A DNA stretch of 64,000 bases, from positions 172,040-236,039 of the forward strand of contig NZ_BDBE01000012.1 in the NCBI RefSeq assembly GCF_001612825.1. Reading direction: 5' to 3'. How positions within the stretch are numbered: the first letter of the stretch is position 1; each line of letters begins with the position of its first letter. The translations under genes were made by a program, and so were the position numbers. Source of the DNA: Nocardia caishijiensis NBRC 108228. Lineage in GTDB: Bacteria > Actinomycetota > Actinomycetes > Mycobacteriales > Mycobacteriaceae. Below are positions 18,578 through 26,962 of this stretch, piece after piece. The notes beneath the pieces were generated by a model. The model did not search any database and was not told the origin of the DNA. It saw only the letters and a list, made by a program, of their open reading frames with translations.

Positions 18578-18883
18578 GGAGGTCCTTCCGTTTCATGGGC
18601 CCCGTTGGGTTTACCGGGTGCCCGCCAAGGGTAACGGCCCGGCGCGGACTCGGCAGCCCGGCGATGTGGGGCAGGCAACAGAAAGGCCCCGTGTAGTTGC
18701 CGGGTCGGGGGTCTGGCAACTACACGGAGCCGATCTGTTTATCGCGGCCCTCACCGGGGCGTTACAGCCCATTTTCGGTCGATTTCGACCGGGCGCGCGA
18801 TGCCGCCGGGCAGCGGGGCCGCGCCGCGCGCGACAATCAGGGGTGAGACTCGCCACCAGGGACCGGACAACGAGGGAGAACTG
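18578..18883. promoter_or_regulatory. Divergent vanW-like/gnd promoter region with a 13-bp hairpin
   Basis: This 306-bp non-coding gap contains a perfect 13-bp inverted repeat at 18689-18701 and 18715-18727, separated by 13 bases. It is not next to a gene end and is not followed by a T-run, so it does not look like a terminator. It may be an operator, a leader hairpin of gnd mRNA or a small repeat element. No other signal is evident. Confidence 0.45.
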
Positions 18884-19909
18884 ATGCAGTTGGGAATGAT
18901 CGGCCTCGGCCGGATGGGCGCCAATATCGTGCGCCGCATCGTGCGTGACGGGCACAGCGCCGTCGGGCACGAGCGCCACCAAAGCCACATCGACGAGCTG
19001 GCCGCCGAGCTCGGCGACAGCTTCCGGGGCAGCACCGACCTGAAGGAATTCGTCGGGATGCTCGACGCGCCACGGGTGGTGTGGGTGATGATTCCCGCCG
19101 GTGCCACCGGCGCCGCGATCGACGAGCTCGCCGACCTGCTCGAGCCCGGCGACACCATCATCGACGGCGGCAACAGCCGCTACCACGAGGACATCAAGCG
19201 CTCGAAGGCGCTGGCTCCCAAGGGCATCCACTACCTCGATGTCGGTACCTCGGGCGGTGTGTTCGGTCTGGAACGCGGCTTCTGCCTGATGATCGGCGGC
19301 GAGGACGAACAGGTGCGCAGGCTCGAGCCGCTGTTCAAGTCGATCGCGCCCGGTGTCGATGCCGCACCGCGCACCCCCGGCCGCACCGGTGAGCCGACCC
19401 CGTCCGAGCAGGGCTGGTTGCACTGCGGACCGGCCGGGGCCGGTCACTTCGTGAAGATGGTGCACAACGGCATCGAGTACGGCGCGATGAGCGCCTACGC
19501 CGAGGGTCTGAACATCCTGAAGCACGCCGATATGGGCGCCGATCACGGCGGCGAGCACTCCGCCGAGGAGACCCCGCTCGAGCACCCGGAGTACTACCAG
19601 TACAAGCTCGACATCCCGGAGATCACCGAGGTGTGGCGACGTGGCTCGGTGGTGGCCTCCTGGCTGCTCGACCTCACCGCGGGCGCGCTGTTCGCCGACC
19701 CGAACCTCGATTCCTTCAGCGGCCGGGTGTCCGATTCCGGCGAGGGTCGCTGGACCATCGACGCCGCCATCGACACCGCCGTCCCGGTTCCGGTGTTGTC
19801 CGCGGCGCTCTTCCAGCGCTTCTCCTCGCGCGGTGAGGCCGAGTACGCCGACAAGATGCTCTCGGCCATGCGCAAGGCGTTCGGCGGCCACATCGAGCTG
19901 CCGAAGTAG
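18884..19909 (+). CDS. gnd: 6-phosphogluconate dehydrogenase (decarboxylating)
   Basis: A 341-residue protein of the short 6PGDH class. The Rossmann fold begins MQLGMIGLGRMGANIVRRI. Conserved elements include VVWVMIPAG, IIDGGNSRYHEDIKR, GTSGGVFGLERGFCLMIGG and the catalytic segment CGPAGAGHFVKMVHNGIEY with Lys and His/Asn. It oxidises 6-phosphogluconate to ribulose 5-phosphate in the pentose phosphate pathway; members of this short class are often NAD-dependent, but cofactor choice is not provable here. The region EHPEYYQYKLDIPEITEVWR is longer than in simple family members. ATG 18884 has GAGGGAG upstream. A strong terminator follows. Confidence 0.93.
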   Translation: MQLGMIGLGRMGANIVRRIVRDGHSAVGHERHQSHIDELAAELGDSFRGSTDLKEFVGMLDAPRVVWVMIPAGATGAAIDELADLLEPGDTIIDGGNSRYHEDIKRSKALAPKGIHYLDVGTSGGVFGLERGFCLMIGGEDEQVRRLEPLFKSIAPGVDAAPRTPGRTGEPTPSEQGWLHCGPAGAGHFVKMVHNGIEYGAMSAYAEGLNILKHADMGADHGGEHSAEETPLEHPEYYQYKLDIPEITEVWRRGSVVASWLLDLTAGALFADPNLDSFSGRVSDSGEGRWTIDAAIDTAVPVPVLSAALFQRFSSRGEAEYADKMLSAMRKAFGGHIELPK

Positions 19910-19917
19910 ACACCGCA

Positions 19918-19945
19918 CCGGCCTCCCGCCAGCGCGGGAGGCCGG
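19918..19945 (+). terminator. Terminator after gnd
   Basis: A perfect 12-bp GC-rich stem (19918-19929 with 19934-19945) and a 4-base loop start 9 bp after the gnd stop codon. Confidence 0.75.
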
Positions 19946-20010
19946 GCCGTGTGGGCCCAAAACTCCGGAGATTACCTGGTCAAACCCGCCTTCAAGGGTA
20001 AAACGATTAT

Positions 20011-20057
20011 GTTCCACAAATAGTGGAACGTGTTCTTGTTTTCCAGGACAACTGTCC
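20011..20057 (+). promoter_or_regulatory. Two inverted repeats upstream of the secreted-protein/mycolyltransferase operon
   Basis: GTTCCAC-AAATA-GTGGAAC at 20011-20029 is a perfect 7-bp inverted repeat. GGACA-AC-TGTCC at 20046-20057 is a second. They lie 80-126 bp before the start of the secreted protein gene in a locally AT-richer stretch, so they may be operator sites of its promoter. Confidence 0.4.
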
Positions 20058-20136
20058 AGTTCCACCGTTACCTTGTCGCCAGAGGGGGAGCACCACTCGA
20101 TGAGGATGGCCCCGACCGGGGCTCTGGAGGAAAATC

Positions 20137-20838
20137 ATGTTCCGGACTTCGCGCACCGCCGCGGGAATCGCCACGACGGCGCTGGTCGTCGCTGGCGTCG
20201 GCGTCGCCCTCGGCTCCGGCGCTGCCGCCGCCGACACCAGCTGTTCGGTCCGCGGTCACGCCGAGAAGCGCGACGCGAGCACCGTCGGCGTCACCCATGT
20301 CTACGACAAGATCGCGAGTGCCGAGGAGATCGGCGTCGGCACCACCGTCACCTACAAGGTGGTCGTCGGAACCACCGGCATCGGCAACCCGTACGTCAAC
20401 ACCATCACCGACTTCCCGCCCAGCGGCTTCGGTGCCCCCGTCAAGACCACTGTCACCGCCTACCACGCCATCGGCGGCCAGGTCACCGAGGACGTGACCC
20501 CCGAACCGAACGCGGGCGGCTGGAAGGTCACCAGCACCGGCTGGTTCGTGAACTCGGGCAACCCGGTGACCCTCACCATCACCTATCCGGTGCCGTCCTC
20601 GCTGCAGCCGGGCCAGCAGGTGACCAGCGGTGGTGTCGGCGTCGCGGGCACGGTGGGCGTGAGCAACGAAATGCCCAATCTCACCGCGTGTTTCACCGCA
20701 CGTGGCGCGAATGCGGGTGAGACGGTGATCGGCAGCCTCGGTGAGAACGGTCTCGGTTCCTCCGACGGACAGCTGAGCTCCACCGGTTCGGCCACCGACA
20801 TCCTCTCCGAGGTCCTGCGCAACCTGATCGGCAGCTGA
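20137..20838 (+). CDS. Secreted protein, Ig-like beta domain, unknown function
   Basis: A 233-residue protein with a Sec signal (hydrophobic core about residues 8-30, likely cleavage after AAA before DTSCS). The mature part is rich in Thr, Val and Gly with regular beta-strand patterns (TVTYKVVVGTTG, NPVTLTITYPVPSSLQPGQ), like one bacterial Ig/DUF11-type domain. There are two Cys (in DTSCSV and LTACFT) that could form one disulfide. The C-terminus is Ser/Gly-rich. GGAGGAAA lies just before ATG 20137. The stop codon overlaps the ATG of the mycolyltransferase gene (TGATG), so the two form an operon; a role at the mycolate layer, perhaps as substrate or partner, is inference. Confidence 0.75.
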   Translation: MFRTSRTAAGIATTALVVAGVGVALGSGAAAADTSCSVRGHAEKRDASTVGVTHVYDKIASAEEIGVGTTVTYKVVVGTTGIGNPYVNTITDFPPSGFGAPVKTTVTAYHAIGGQVTEDVTPEPNAGGWKVTSTGWFVNSGNPVTLTITYPVPSSLQPGQQVTSGGVGVAGTVGVSNEMPNLTACFTARGANAGETVIGSLGENGLGSSDGQLSSTGSATDILSEVLRNLIGS

Positions 20839-21821
20839 TGATCGCCCGGCTGTGTTCGATCGTGGCAGCGATGTCGGCGTCGATCGTGCTCACGATCGGC
20901 ACCGCCGGGGCCGATGTCTCCCGCCTCGACAGCGTCGAGCGGCCCGGGCAGCGGCAGCAGACGCTGCACGTGTACTCCGCGTCGATGGGCCGGGTGATCC
21001 CCCTGCGGGTCATCACGCCCTTCGACACCGGCGAACCCCGTCCGACCCTGTATCTGCTGAACGGGGCGGGCGGGGGCGAGGACGTGGCGAACTGGTACGA
21101 CCAGACCGACATCGTCGAGTTCTTCGCCGACAAGAACGTCAATGTCGTCACCCCGGCCGCGGGCGCCTTCTCCTACTACACCGACTGGCAGCGCGACGAT
21201 CCCGAGCTCGGCCGCAACAAATGGCAGACCTTCCTCACCGAGGAACTACCGCCCATCATCGACGCCACCTTGCACACGACCGGCGTGAACGCCGTTGCCG
21301 GGCTGTCGATGTCGGCCACGGCCGCGCTGAATCTCGCCATCGCCGCGCCCGATCGCTACCGCGCCGTCGGCGCCTTCAGCGGCTGCGCCTCGGTCGATGA
21401 CCCGCTCAGCCGCACGTTCATCGACCTGGTGCTCGCCCGCGCGGACGCCGATCCGGTCAACATGTGGGGCCCGCCCGACGACCCCGCCTGGCGGGCCAAC
21501 GACGCCTACCTCAACGCGGACCGCCTGCGCGGCAAGGCGATCTACCTGTCGAGCGCCTCCGGGCTCCCCGGGCCCGCCGAAACCCTTCCGCCCGGAGCAA
21601 GTCCGGGCAAAGCCATCGGCATGGCCAACCAGATCATGCTCGGCGGCGCGATCGAAGCGGCGGCCAACTTCTGTACTCGACGGCTGGCTGCTCGTCTGAG
21701 CGAGTTGAACATCCCCGCGCACACCGTCTTCCGGCCCGCAGGCGCCCACACCTGGCACTACTGGGAGCAGGATCTGCACGCCTCCTGGCCCCTGATCGCC
21801 GCCGCCATCGGCGTGGAATAG
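20838..21821 (+). CDS. Mycolyltransferase/antigen 85-like esterase, secreted
   Basis: A 327-residue protein with a signal peptide ending near GTAGA (about residue 25). The alpha/beta hydrolase fold of the Fbp/antigen 85 family is clear. RPTLYLLNGAGGGEDVANWY is the oxyanion region, GLSMSATAALNLAI holds the nucleophile Ser, and PAGAHTWHYWEQDL holds the catalytic His with the W-x-Y-W signature. The acidic member is probably the Glu in GGAIEAAANFC. These enzymes transfer mycolic acids between trehalose monomycolate and arabinogalactan or another trehalose. Translation is coupled to the preceding secreted protein by a TGATG overlap. Confidence 0.9.
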   Translation: MIARLCSIVAAMSASIVLTIGTAGADVSRLDSVERPGQRQQTLHVYSASMGRVIPLRVITPFDTGEPRPTLYLLNGAGGGEDVANWYDQTDIVEFFADKNVNVVTPAAGAFSYYTDWQRDDPELGRNKWQTFLTEELPPIIDATLHTTGVNAVAGLSMSATAALNLAIAAPDRYRAVGAFSGCASVDDPLSRTFIDLVLARADADPVNMWGPPDDPAWRANDAYLNADRLRGKAIYLSSASGLPGPAETLPPGASPGKAIGMANQIMLGGAIEAAANFCTRRLAARLSELNIPAHTVFRPAGAHTWHYWEQDLHASWPLIAAAIGVE

Positions 21822-21932
21822 CCAGCTACACAATAAGTTTCGGTGAGTCAAGCCCCCATAAGTCTCGGAAACGCTCTCGCTGAAACCCCCGATGTGACAG
21901 TCAGCTCCGCACAGTTATCCGAGAGGTTCCCC

Positions 21933-22163
21933 ATGCACCGTCGAATGATCCGAATCCTGGTCACCACAGCCGCCGTCGCGGGCATCGCCGCAGGTACCGC
22001 CTCCCCGGCCCTCGCCGCACCCGCCCAACCCGCGGTGATCGCCGAGTCCGGTTCCGCGGGCACCGGTTCCGCCCTCATCGACTTTCCCCTCGGCATCATG
22101 AAGCTCATCATCTGCGGTCCGTGGGGCGCCGCCGAGCCGCACCCGAACCCGATGTGCCGCTGA
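21933..22163 (+). CDS. Small secreted protein, unknown
   Basis: The predicted precursor is 76 residues from ATG 21933 (MHRRMIRILV), with GAGAGG upstream. The signal peptide ends around ALAAPA (about residue 28). The mature part is about 48 residues, starting APAQPAVIAESG, with a hydrophobic patch DFPLGIMKLIICGPWG and a final Cys four residues before the end. Two Cys could make one disulfide. I do not recognise a family. It follows the mycolyltransferase gene after 111 bp and precedes a strong terminator, so it may end that transcription unit. Confidence 0.6.
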   Translation: MHRRMIRILVTTAAVAGIAAGTASPALAAPAQPAVIAESGSAGTGSALIDFPLGIMKLIICGPWGAAEPHPNPMCR

Positions 22164-22180
22164 CAACGGCCCGAAAACTA

Positions 22181-22216
22181 CTGCGGCGGCCCCCGGGATT
22201 CCGGGTGCCGCCGCAG
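22181..22216. terminator. Terminator between the small secreted protein gene and fadA2
   Basis: CTGCGGCGGC at 22181-22190 pairs perfectly with 22207-22216, with an inner CCCGGG-type stem. It lies between convergent genes and can serve both. Confidence 0.75.
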
Positions 22217-22232
22217 CTGTTTCAGCGGGTGA

Positions 22233-23564
22233 CTACCGCTCGATGATGGCGACGACGCCCTGTCCGCCCGCGGCGCAGATGGAGACCAGCGCGCGGCCGG
22301 AACCCTTCTCCGCCAGCATCTTCGCGGTCGAGGCGACGATGCGGCCGCCGGTCGCGGCGAACGGGTGGCCCGCGGCGAGCGAGGAGCCGTTCACGTTGAG
22401 CTTGCTGCGGTCGATCGAGCCGAGCGCGCCGTCGAGACCCAGACGCTCCTTGCAGTAGGCGTCGGACTCCCACGCGGCCAGCGTGCACAGCACCACGGAG
22501 GCGAAGGCCTCGTGGATCTCGTAGTAGTCGAAGTCCTGCAGGGTCAGGCCGTTGCGGGCCAGCAGACGCGGCACCGCGTAAGTGGGCGCCATCAGCAGGC
22601 CGTCGGGTCCGTGGATGTAGTCCACCGAGGCCACCTCGGAGTCCACCAGGTGCGCCAGCACCGGCAGCTTGCGCTCGGCGGCCCACTCGTCGGTGGACAG
22701 CAGCACTGCCGACGCGCCATCGGTGAGCGGGGTGGAGTTGCCCGCGGTCATGGTGGCGTCGCCCAGCTTGGTGCCGAACACCGGCTTCAGCGTGGCCAGC
22801 TTCTCCACGGTCGAACCGGGGCGCAGGTTGTCGTCGCGGGTCAGGCCGAGGAACGGGGTGATCAGGTCGTCGAAGAAGCCACGGTCGTAGGCGGCGGCCA
22901 TGTTCTTGTGCGAGAGGTAGGCCAGCTCGTCCTGTGCCTCGCGGGAGACGCCGAATTCCTTGGCGGTGATGGCGGCGTGTTCACCCATCGACAGCCCGGT
23001 GCGCGGCTCGGCGTTGCGCGGGATCTCGATGCCGAGCATCGAGGGCCGCAGCTGCCCGACCAGCTTGAGCCGGTCCTTGTTGGTCTTGGCGCGGTTGGCG
23101 TTGAGCATCCACTCGCGCATGTCCTCGCTCACGCCGATCGGCGCGTCGGAGGTGGTGTCGGTACCGCCGCCGATACCGGCGTCGATGCGGCCCATCGCGA
23201 TCGCGTCGCCGACGGTCGCCACGGCCTGCAGGCCGGTGCCACAGGCGAGCTGCAGGTCGTGTGCGGGGGTGTAGGGCGAGAGCTTGGAGCCGAGCACGCT
23301 CTCACGGATCAGGCTGTGCTCGCCCACGCGCTTGAGCACGGCGCCGCCGACGACCATGCCGAGGCGTTCGCCCTGCAGGCCGAAGCGGCTCACCAGCCCG
23401 TCGAGGGTTGCGGTGAACATGTCCTGGTTCGACGCGTGCGCGTAGGCCTTGTCGGAACGCGCGAACGGGATCCGGTTACCGCCAACGATCGCGACCGGGC
23501 GCTGCGTCTTCGCGGTCTTGGCGGTGCTTGCCTTGGCCGCCGTCGAGCGGGCTTTGCTTGTCAC
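22233..23564 (-). CDS. fadA2: Acetyl-CoA acetyltransferase / thiolase (FadA2-like)
   Basis: About 443 residues from GTG 23564, with GGAGAA just upstream. Residues 2-22 are Ala/Lys/Thr-rich. The thiolase fold then starts [16 protein letters not shown]. The nucleophile Cys is in [10 protein letters not shown], the HEAFA motif supplies His, and the last Cys is in [27 protein letters not shown] is also present. The enzyme performs thiolytic cleavage (or condensation) of 3-ketoacyl-CoA. It is divergent from fabG4, with one palindromic operator between them. This matches Rv0243, and the 440-residue family length fits. A longer in-frame start would run into the fabG4 side and is not family-like. Confidence 0.92.
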   Translation of the reverse strand: MTSKARSTAAKASTAKTAKTQRPVAIVGGNRIPFARSDKAYAHASNQDMFTATLDGLVSRFGLQGERLGMVVGGAVLKRVGEHSLIRESVLGSKLSPYTPAHDLQLACGTGLQAVATVGDAIAMGRIDAGIGGGTDTTSDAPIGVSEDMREWMLNANRAKTNKDRLKLVGQLRPSMLGIEIPRNAEPRTGLSMGEHAAITAKEFGVSREAQDELAYLSHKNMAAAYDRGFFDDLITPFLGLTRDDNLRPGSTVEKLATLKPVFGTKLGDATMTAGNSTPLTDGASAVLLSTDEWAAERKLPVLAHLVDSEVASVDYIHGPDGLLMAPTYAVPRLLARNGLTLQDFDYYEIHEAFASVVLCTLAAWESDAYCKERLGLDGALGSIDRSKLNVNGSSLAAGHPFAATGGRIVASTAKMLAEKGSGRALVSICAAGGQGVVAIIER

Positions 23565-23605
23565 TCGAGTTCTCCATGGTCTCGTCGGGTGATCGGTTGT
23601 CATCC

Positions 23606-23625
23606 AACTTACTCTGGAGTAAGTT
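23606..23625. promoter_or_regulatory. Palindromic operator between fadA2 and fabG4
   Basis: AACTTACTCT|GGAGTAAGTT, a 20-bp palindrome with 9 of 10 arm positions matching, sits midway in the 101-bp gap between the divergent starts. It is the best copy of the motif also found before the TetR gene, fadE5 and etfD. Confidence 0.75.
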
Positions 23626-23665
23626 CGTTGTCGACACCGTACCCGCGAATGTGAAGGTAGGAACA

Positions 23666-25021
23666 GTGGCAGCCAAGAGCAAGGGCGCACCCAACCTCTA
23701 CGGATCCTTCATCCACTCCGCCCCCGGCGCGTTCCTCGCGAGCAAGCTGGGCCTGCCCCAGCCCGCGGAGCTGCGCCGCTACAAGGCAGGCGAGCCCGCG
23801 CTTCCGGGCCCGGTGCTGCTCGGCGGCAAGGGTCGCCTCGCCGAGCCGATCCGTGCCCTGCTCACCGATTACACCATCGCCGACTCGCTCGAGTCCGGAA
23901 CCAAGTACGGCGCGCTGGTCTTCGATGCCACCGGCATCGACTCCATCGAGAAGCTCGAGCAGCTGTTCGAGTTCTTCCAGCCCGCCATGCGCAACCTCGC
24001 GCCGTCGGGCCGCGTCGTAGTGCTCGGCACCACCCCTGAGCTGGTCGGTTCGGTCGACGAGCAGATCGCGCAGCGCGCGCTCGAGGGCTTCAGCCGGTCC
24101 GTGGCCAAGGAGCTGCTGCGCGGCGCCACCGCCCAGCTCGTCTACGTGCACCCCGAGGCCGCCGCGTCGGCCACGGGCGTCGAATCGACCCTGCGCTTCC
24201 TGCTCTCGGCCAAGTCGGCATTCGTCGACGGCCAGGTCATCCGCGTCGGCAAGGCCGATTCGGTCGCCCCCGCCAGCTGGGACAAGCCCCTCGCGGGCAA
24301 GGTCGCCGTGGTCACCGGCGCCGCGCGCGGTATCGGCGCCACCATCGCCGAGGTGTTCGCCCGCGACGGCGCCACCGTGATCGTCGCCGACATCCCCGCC
24401 GCCGGTGAGGCCCTGTCCGAGACCGCCAACAAGGTCGGCGCCACCGCCCTTGCCCTCGACGTCACCGCCCCCGACGCCGCCGAGCGCCTCGCCGAGTTCG
24501 CCACCGAGCGTTTCGGCGGCATCGACATCGTTGTGCACAATGCGGGCATCACCCGCGACAAGCTGCTCGCCAACATGGACGAGGGCCGCTGGAACTCCGT
24601 CATCAACGTCAATCTCGCTGCCCCGCACCGCATCACCTCCGGCCTCGTCGCCAAGGGTGTGCTCAAGGAAGGCGGCCGCGTGATCGACGTGTCCTCCATC
24701 GCGGGCATCGCGGGCAACCGCGGCCAGACCAACTACGGCGCCTCCAAGGCAGGCGTCATCGGCATGGTCGACGCCGAGGCCCCGCTGCTGTCGGAGAAGG
24801 GCATCACCATCAACGCGGTGGCCCCCGGCTTCATCGAAACCGCCATGACCGCCGCCATCCCCGTGGGCACCCGCGAGGCGGGCCGCCTGATGAGCTCGCT
24901 GCTGCAGGGCGGTCAGACCGTCGACGTCGCCGAGACCATCGCCTACTTCGCCAGCCCGGCGTCGAACGCGGTGAGCGGCAACGTGGTTCGCGTCTGCGGT
25001 CAGAGCCTGATCGGCGCCTGA
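23666..25021 (+). CDS. fabG4: 3-ketoacyl-(ACP/CoA) reductase, two-domain SDR (FabG4-like)
   Basis: The product is 451 residues from GTG 23666 (AGGAACA upstream). Residues 1-210 are a degenerate N-terminal Rossmann-like (flavodoxin-type) domain, starting [19 protein letters not shown], a hallmark of high-molecular-weight FabG. Residues 211-451 are a full [20 protein letters not shown] is the TGxxxGIG nucleotide site, VHNAGITRD is NAG, and [21 protein letters not shown] holds Ser, Tyr and Lys of the catalytic set. Such enzymes reduce 3-ketoacyl-CoA with NADH. ATGA overlap couples it to htdX, as in Rv0242c-Rv0241c. Confidence 0.92.
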   Translation: MAAKSKGAPNLYGSFIHSAPGAFLASKLGLPQPAELRRYKAGEPALPGPVLLGGKGRLAEPIRALLTDYTIADSLESGTKYGALVFDATGIDSIEKLEQLFEFFQPAMRNLAPSGRVVVLGTTPELVGSVDEQIAQRALEGFSRSVAKELLRGATAQLVYVHPEAAASATGVESTLRFLLSAKSAFVDGQVIRVGKADSVAPASWDKPLAGKVAVVTGAARGIGATIAEVFARDGATVIVADIPAAGEALSETANKVGATALALDVTAPDAAERLAEFATERFGGIDIVVHNAGITRDKLLANMDEGRWNSVINVNLAAPHRITSGLVAKGVLKEGGRVIDVSSIAGIAGNRGQTNYGASKAGVIGMVDAEAPLLSEKGITINAVAPGFIETAMTAAIPVGTREAGRLMSSLLQGGQTVDVAETIAYFASPASNAVSGNVVRVCGQSLIGA

Positions 25022-25890
25022 TGACCCAGACTGTCACGCTCACCGAGATCCCGAAGAACGGCGCGCTGTACGCGAAGGCGGCCCTCGGCGCCGTCCCGCT
25101 GCCAGCGCCGCTCTCGGGCCGCAAGCCCGTGCTGCCCGATCGTCGGGTGACGATCGAGGGTGTGCGGGTCGACCCCGACCACCTCGCCGCCTACTGCCAC
25201 GCCACCGGCCTGCGGTTCGGCGACACCCTCCCGCTCACCTACCCGTTCGTCCTGGCGTTCCCGCTGATGATGGAACTGCTCGTGGCCCGGGACTTCCCGT
25301 TCACCGCGGTGGGCTCGGTGCACTTCTCGAACGTCATCGAACGCACCAGGGAGATCTCGGCGGCCGAGCCGCTGGACTTCACCATCCACACCGAGAACCT
25401 GCGCGAGCATCCGAAAGGGCTGCTGGTGGACGCGGTGACGGAGATCCGCGTCGGCCGCGAACTGGTGTGGCGCCAGGTGGCGACCATGCTGCACCAGCAG
25501 CGCACGTCGCTGTCCGGCGGTCCGAAGTCCGCGCCCCCGCCGGAGGAGGTGCCCCCGCCGCCGCTGCGCGTGCAGCGTGTCGATCAGAAGATCATCAACC
25601 GCTACGCCGCCGCCTCGGGCGATCGCAACCCGATCCACGTCTCCGGAATCGGCGCCAAGGCAATGGGTTTCCCCACCACGATCGCCCACGGCATGTGGTC
25701 GGCGGCGACCATCCTCGGCACCATCGAGGGTCGGATCCCCGAAAAGGCCACCTATACGGTCAAATTCGGTAAGCCGGTCCTGCTGCCGTCCTCGGTGAAC
25801 ATCTACGCCGAGAAGGCGGATACCGGCTGGGATCTGTCGATCCTGCACCCCAAGAAGGGTTTTCCCCACCTCACCGCCACTGTGCGCTGA
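25021..25890 (+). CDS. htdX: MaoC-type 3-hydroxyacyl dehydratase (HtdX-like)
   Basis: A 289-residue double-hotdog protein. The N-terminal hotdog covers LPLTYPFVLAFPLMMELLVARDFPF. The C-terminal half carries the hydratase-2 signature, with YAAASGDRNPIHVSGIGAKAMGFPTTIAHGM around residues 195-225 holding the catalytic Asp and His. It interconverts trans-2-enoyl and (R)-3-hydroxyacyl thioesters. The start ATG overlaps the fabG4 stop (TGATG), so the products are made together and supply consecutive steps. A strong rho-independent terminator ends the operon. Confidence 0.92.
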   Translation: MTQTVTLTEIPKNGALYAKAALGAVPLPAPLSGRKPVLPDRRVTIEGVRVDPDHLAAYCHATGLRFGDTLPLTYPFVLAFPLMMELLVARDFPFTAVGSVHFSNVIERTREISAAEPLDFTIHTENLREHPKGLLVDAVTEIRVGRELVWRQVATMLHQQRTSLSGGPKSAPPPEEVPPPPLRVQRVDQKIINRYAAASGDRNPIHVSGIGAKAMGFPTTIAHGMWSAATILGTIEGRIPEKATYTVKFGKPVLLPSSVNIYAEKADTGWDLSILHPKKGFPHLTATVR

Positions 25891-25904
25891 GTTCGTCGGC
25901 ACTG

Positions 25905-25941
25905 AAGGCCGCATATCCCGTTCGGGATATGCGGCCTTTTT
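25905..25941 (+). terminator. Rho-independent terminator after htdX
   Basis: A perfect 15-bp stem (25905-25919 with 25924-25938), a 4-base loop and a run of T make this the clearest intrinsic terminator in the window. Confidence 0.92.
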
Positions 25942-26406
25942 CGATGGTGCTCGTGGTTATATGACAGGCAACCAGTAGCTATACGGTGTCCATCGCGAAC
26001 GTTGTGCCCCAATCGTTCTGGCAGATCGTTCTGTTACCGATCTTGGACGTGATATCAATCATGGTGTACGCCAGGTATTAACTGGGTATCCAATGAAGTT
26101 CGGTGCCGGAACGAAACGGCGCGGGTGCGCCCGTGGGCAGGCTATGACGGGCGCGACGCTGTGAACCCGTGGCTGTACTGCGACCTTCAACTTTTCCAGG
26201 TGGTATCGAGTTTCGGATTCCGAACGATCGTTCTGAAACCCTCGCATCGGTCTCCCCGGGCTTCCGCCTTGGTGGCAAATGTTCAGCACTATCCAGGCTA
26301 CTGCCCCGAAAACAAGCGTCTGCGTTTCTGTCCGACGTCCGTGTTAGAACCTTTCCAGTCGGCAAAGCAGTCGGCAATCATGCTTAATACCAAGGGGTTT
26401 CACTTC
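25942..26406 (+). promoter_or_regulatory. 465-bp non-coding leader of lower GC before the repeat-protein gene
   Basis: No convincing coding frame was found. The stretch is visibly AT-richer than its surroundings. It holds three copies of ATCGTTCTG (26012-26020, 26025-26033, 26227-26235). The last overlaps a perfect 10-bp palindrome AACGATCGTT at 26223-26232. It also carries the ribosome site AAGGGG of the downstream gene. The repeats may bind a regulator; no boxes are clear enough to call. Confidence 0.4.
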
Positions 26407-26889
26407 ATGAAGAAGATCCGCACGCTCGGCTTCGGCATCGCCCTCGCGGCCGGTATCGCCATGTTCGGAACCGGCGTGGCCTCCGCCGCCGAAGAGCCCG
26501 CAACCGGCTCCTCCGAAAGCCTGGCAGCCATCGTCGAGGCGCTGTCGAGCGGTTCGGCTGCTGCGGAGGACCCGACCGACCCGGGTACCGGTAGTGGCAC
26601 CACCACTCCGGACGCCGCGCAGGTCGCTGAGGAGCCGGAGACCGGTTCGTCGGACAGCCTGGCCGCGATCCTCGAGGCCTTGTCCTCGGGTTCGGCTGCC
26701 GCCGAAGACCCGACCGACCCGGGTACGGGTGGTGGCACCACCACTCCGGACGCCGCGCAGGTCGCTGAGGAGCCGGAGACCGGTTCGTCGGACAGCCTGG
26801 CCGCGATCCTCGAGGCCTTGTCCTCGGGTTCGGCTGCCGCCGAAGACCCGACCGACCCGGGCACCGGTGGCGACACCACCACTCCCTGA
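26407..26889 (+). CDS. Secreted tandem-repeat protein (46-residue repeat), unknown family
   Basis: The 160-residue precursor has a signal peptide MKKIRTLGFGIALAAGIAMF...ASA (27 residues). The mature part is three near-identical repeats of 46 residues, the last cut to 41. Each repeat reads AEEPxTGSSxSLAAI(L/V)EALSSGS, then a Pro/Thr/Gly/Asp linker AAAEDPTDPGTG. Copies 2 and 3 are almost identical in DNA, so the array expanded recently. The mature protein is acidic with no Cys and no aromatic residues. It is likely an extended surface or secreted protein. ATG 26407 has AAGGGG 8 bases upstream. A paralogue with the same signal and repeat core is encoded at 31416. I know no named family for it. 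Confidence 0.75.
   Translation: MKKIRTLGFGIALAAGIAMFGTGVASAAEEPATGSSESLAAIVEALSSGSAAAEDPTDPGTGSGTTTPDAAQVAEEPETGSSDSLAAILEALSSGSAAAEDPTDPGTGGGTTTPDAAQVAEEPETGSSDSLAAILEALSSGSAAAEDPTDPGTGGDTTTP
26488..26886 (+). repeat. Three tandem 138-bp coding repeats
   Basis: Copies lie at 26488-26625, 26626-26763 and 26764-26886 (shortened). They are in frame, 46 codons each, and copies 2 and 3 differ at only a few bases, which points to recent slippage or unequal exchange. Confidence 0.9.
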
Positions 26890-26910
26890 TTCGCCAGCGA
26901 GTAAAAAGCG

Positions 26911-26939
26911 GAATGCCCCGTCGGCACGGCGGGGCATTC
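26911..26939 (+). terminator. Terminator after the repeat-protein gene
   Basis: GAATGCCCCG at 26911-26920 pairs perfectly with 26930-26939, starting 22 bp after the stop codon. Confidence 0.7.
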
Positions 26940-26962
26940 GGCATACCTCCCATTGCCAGTTC

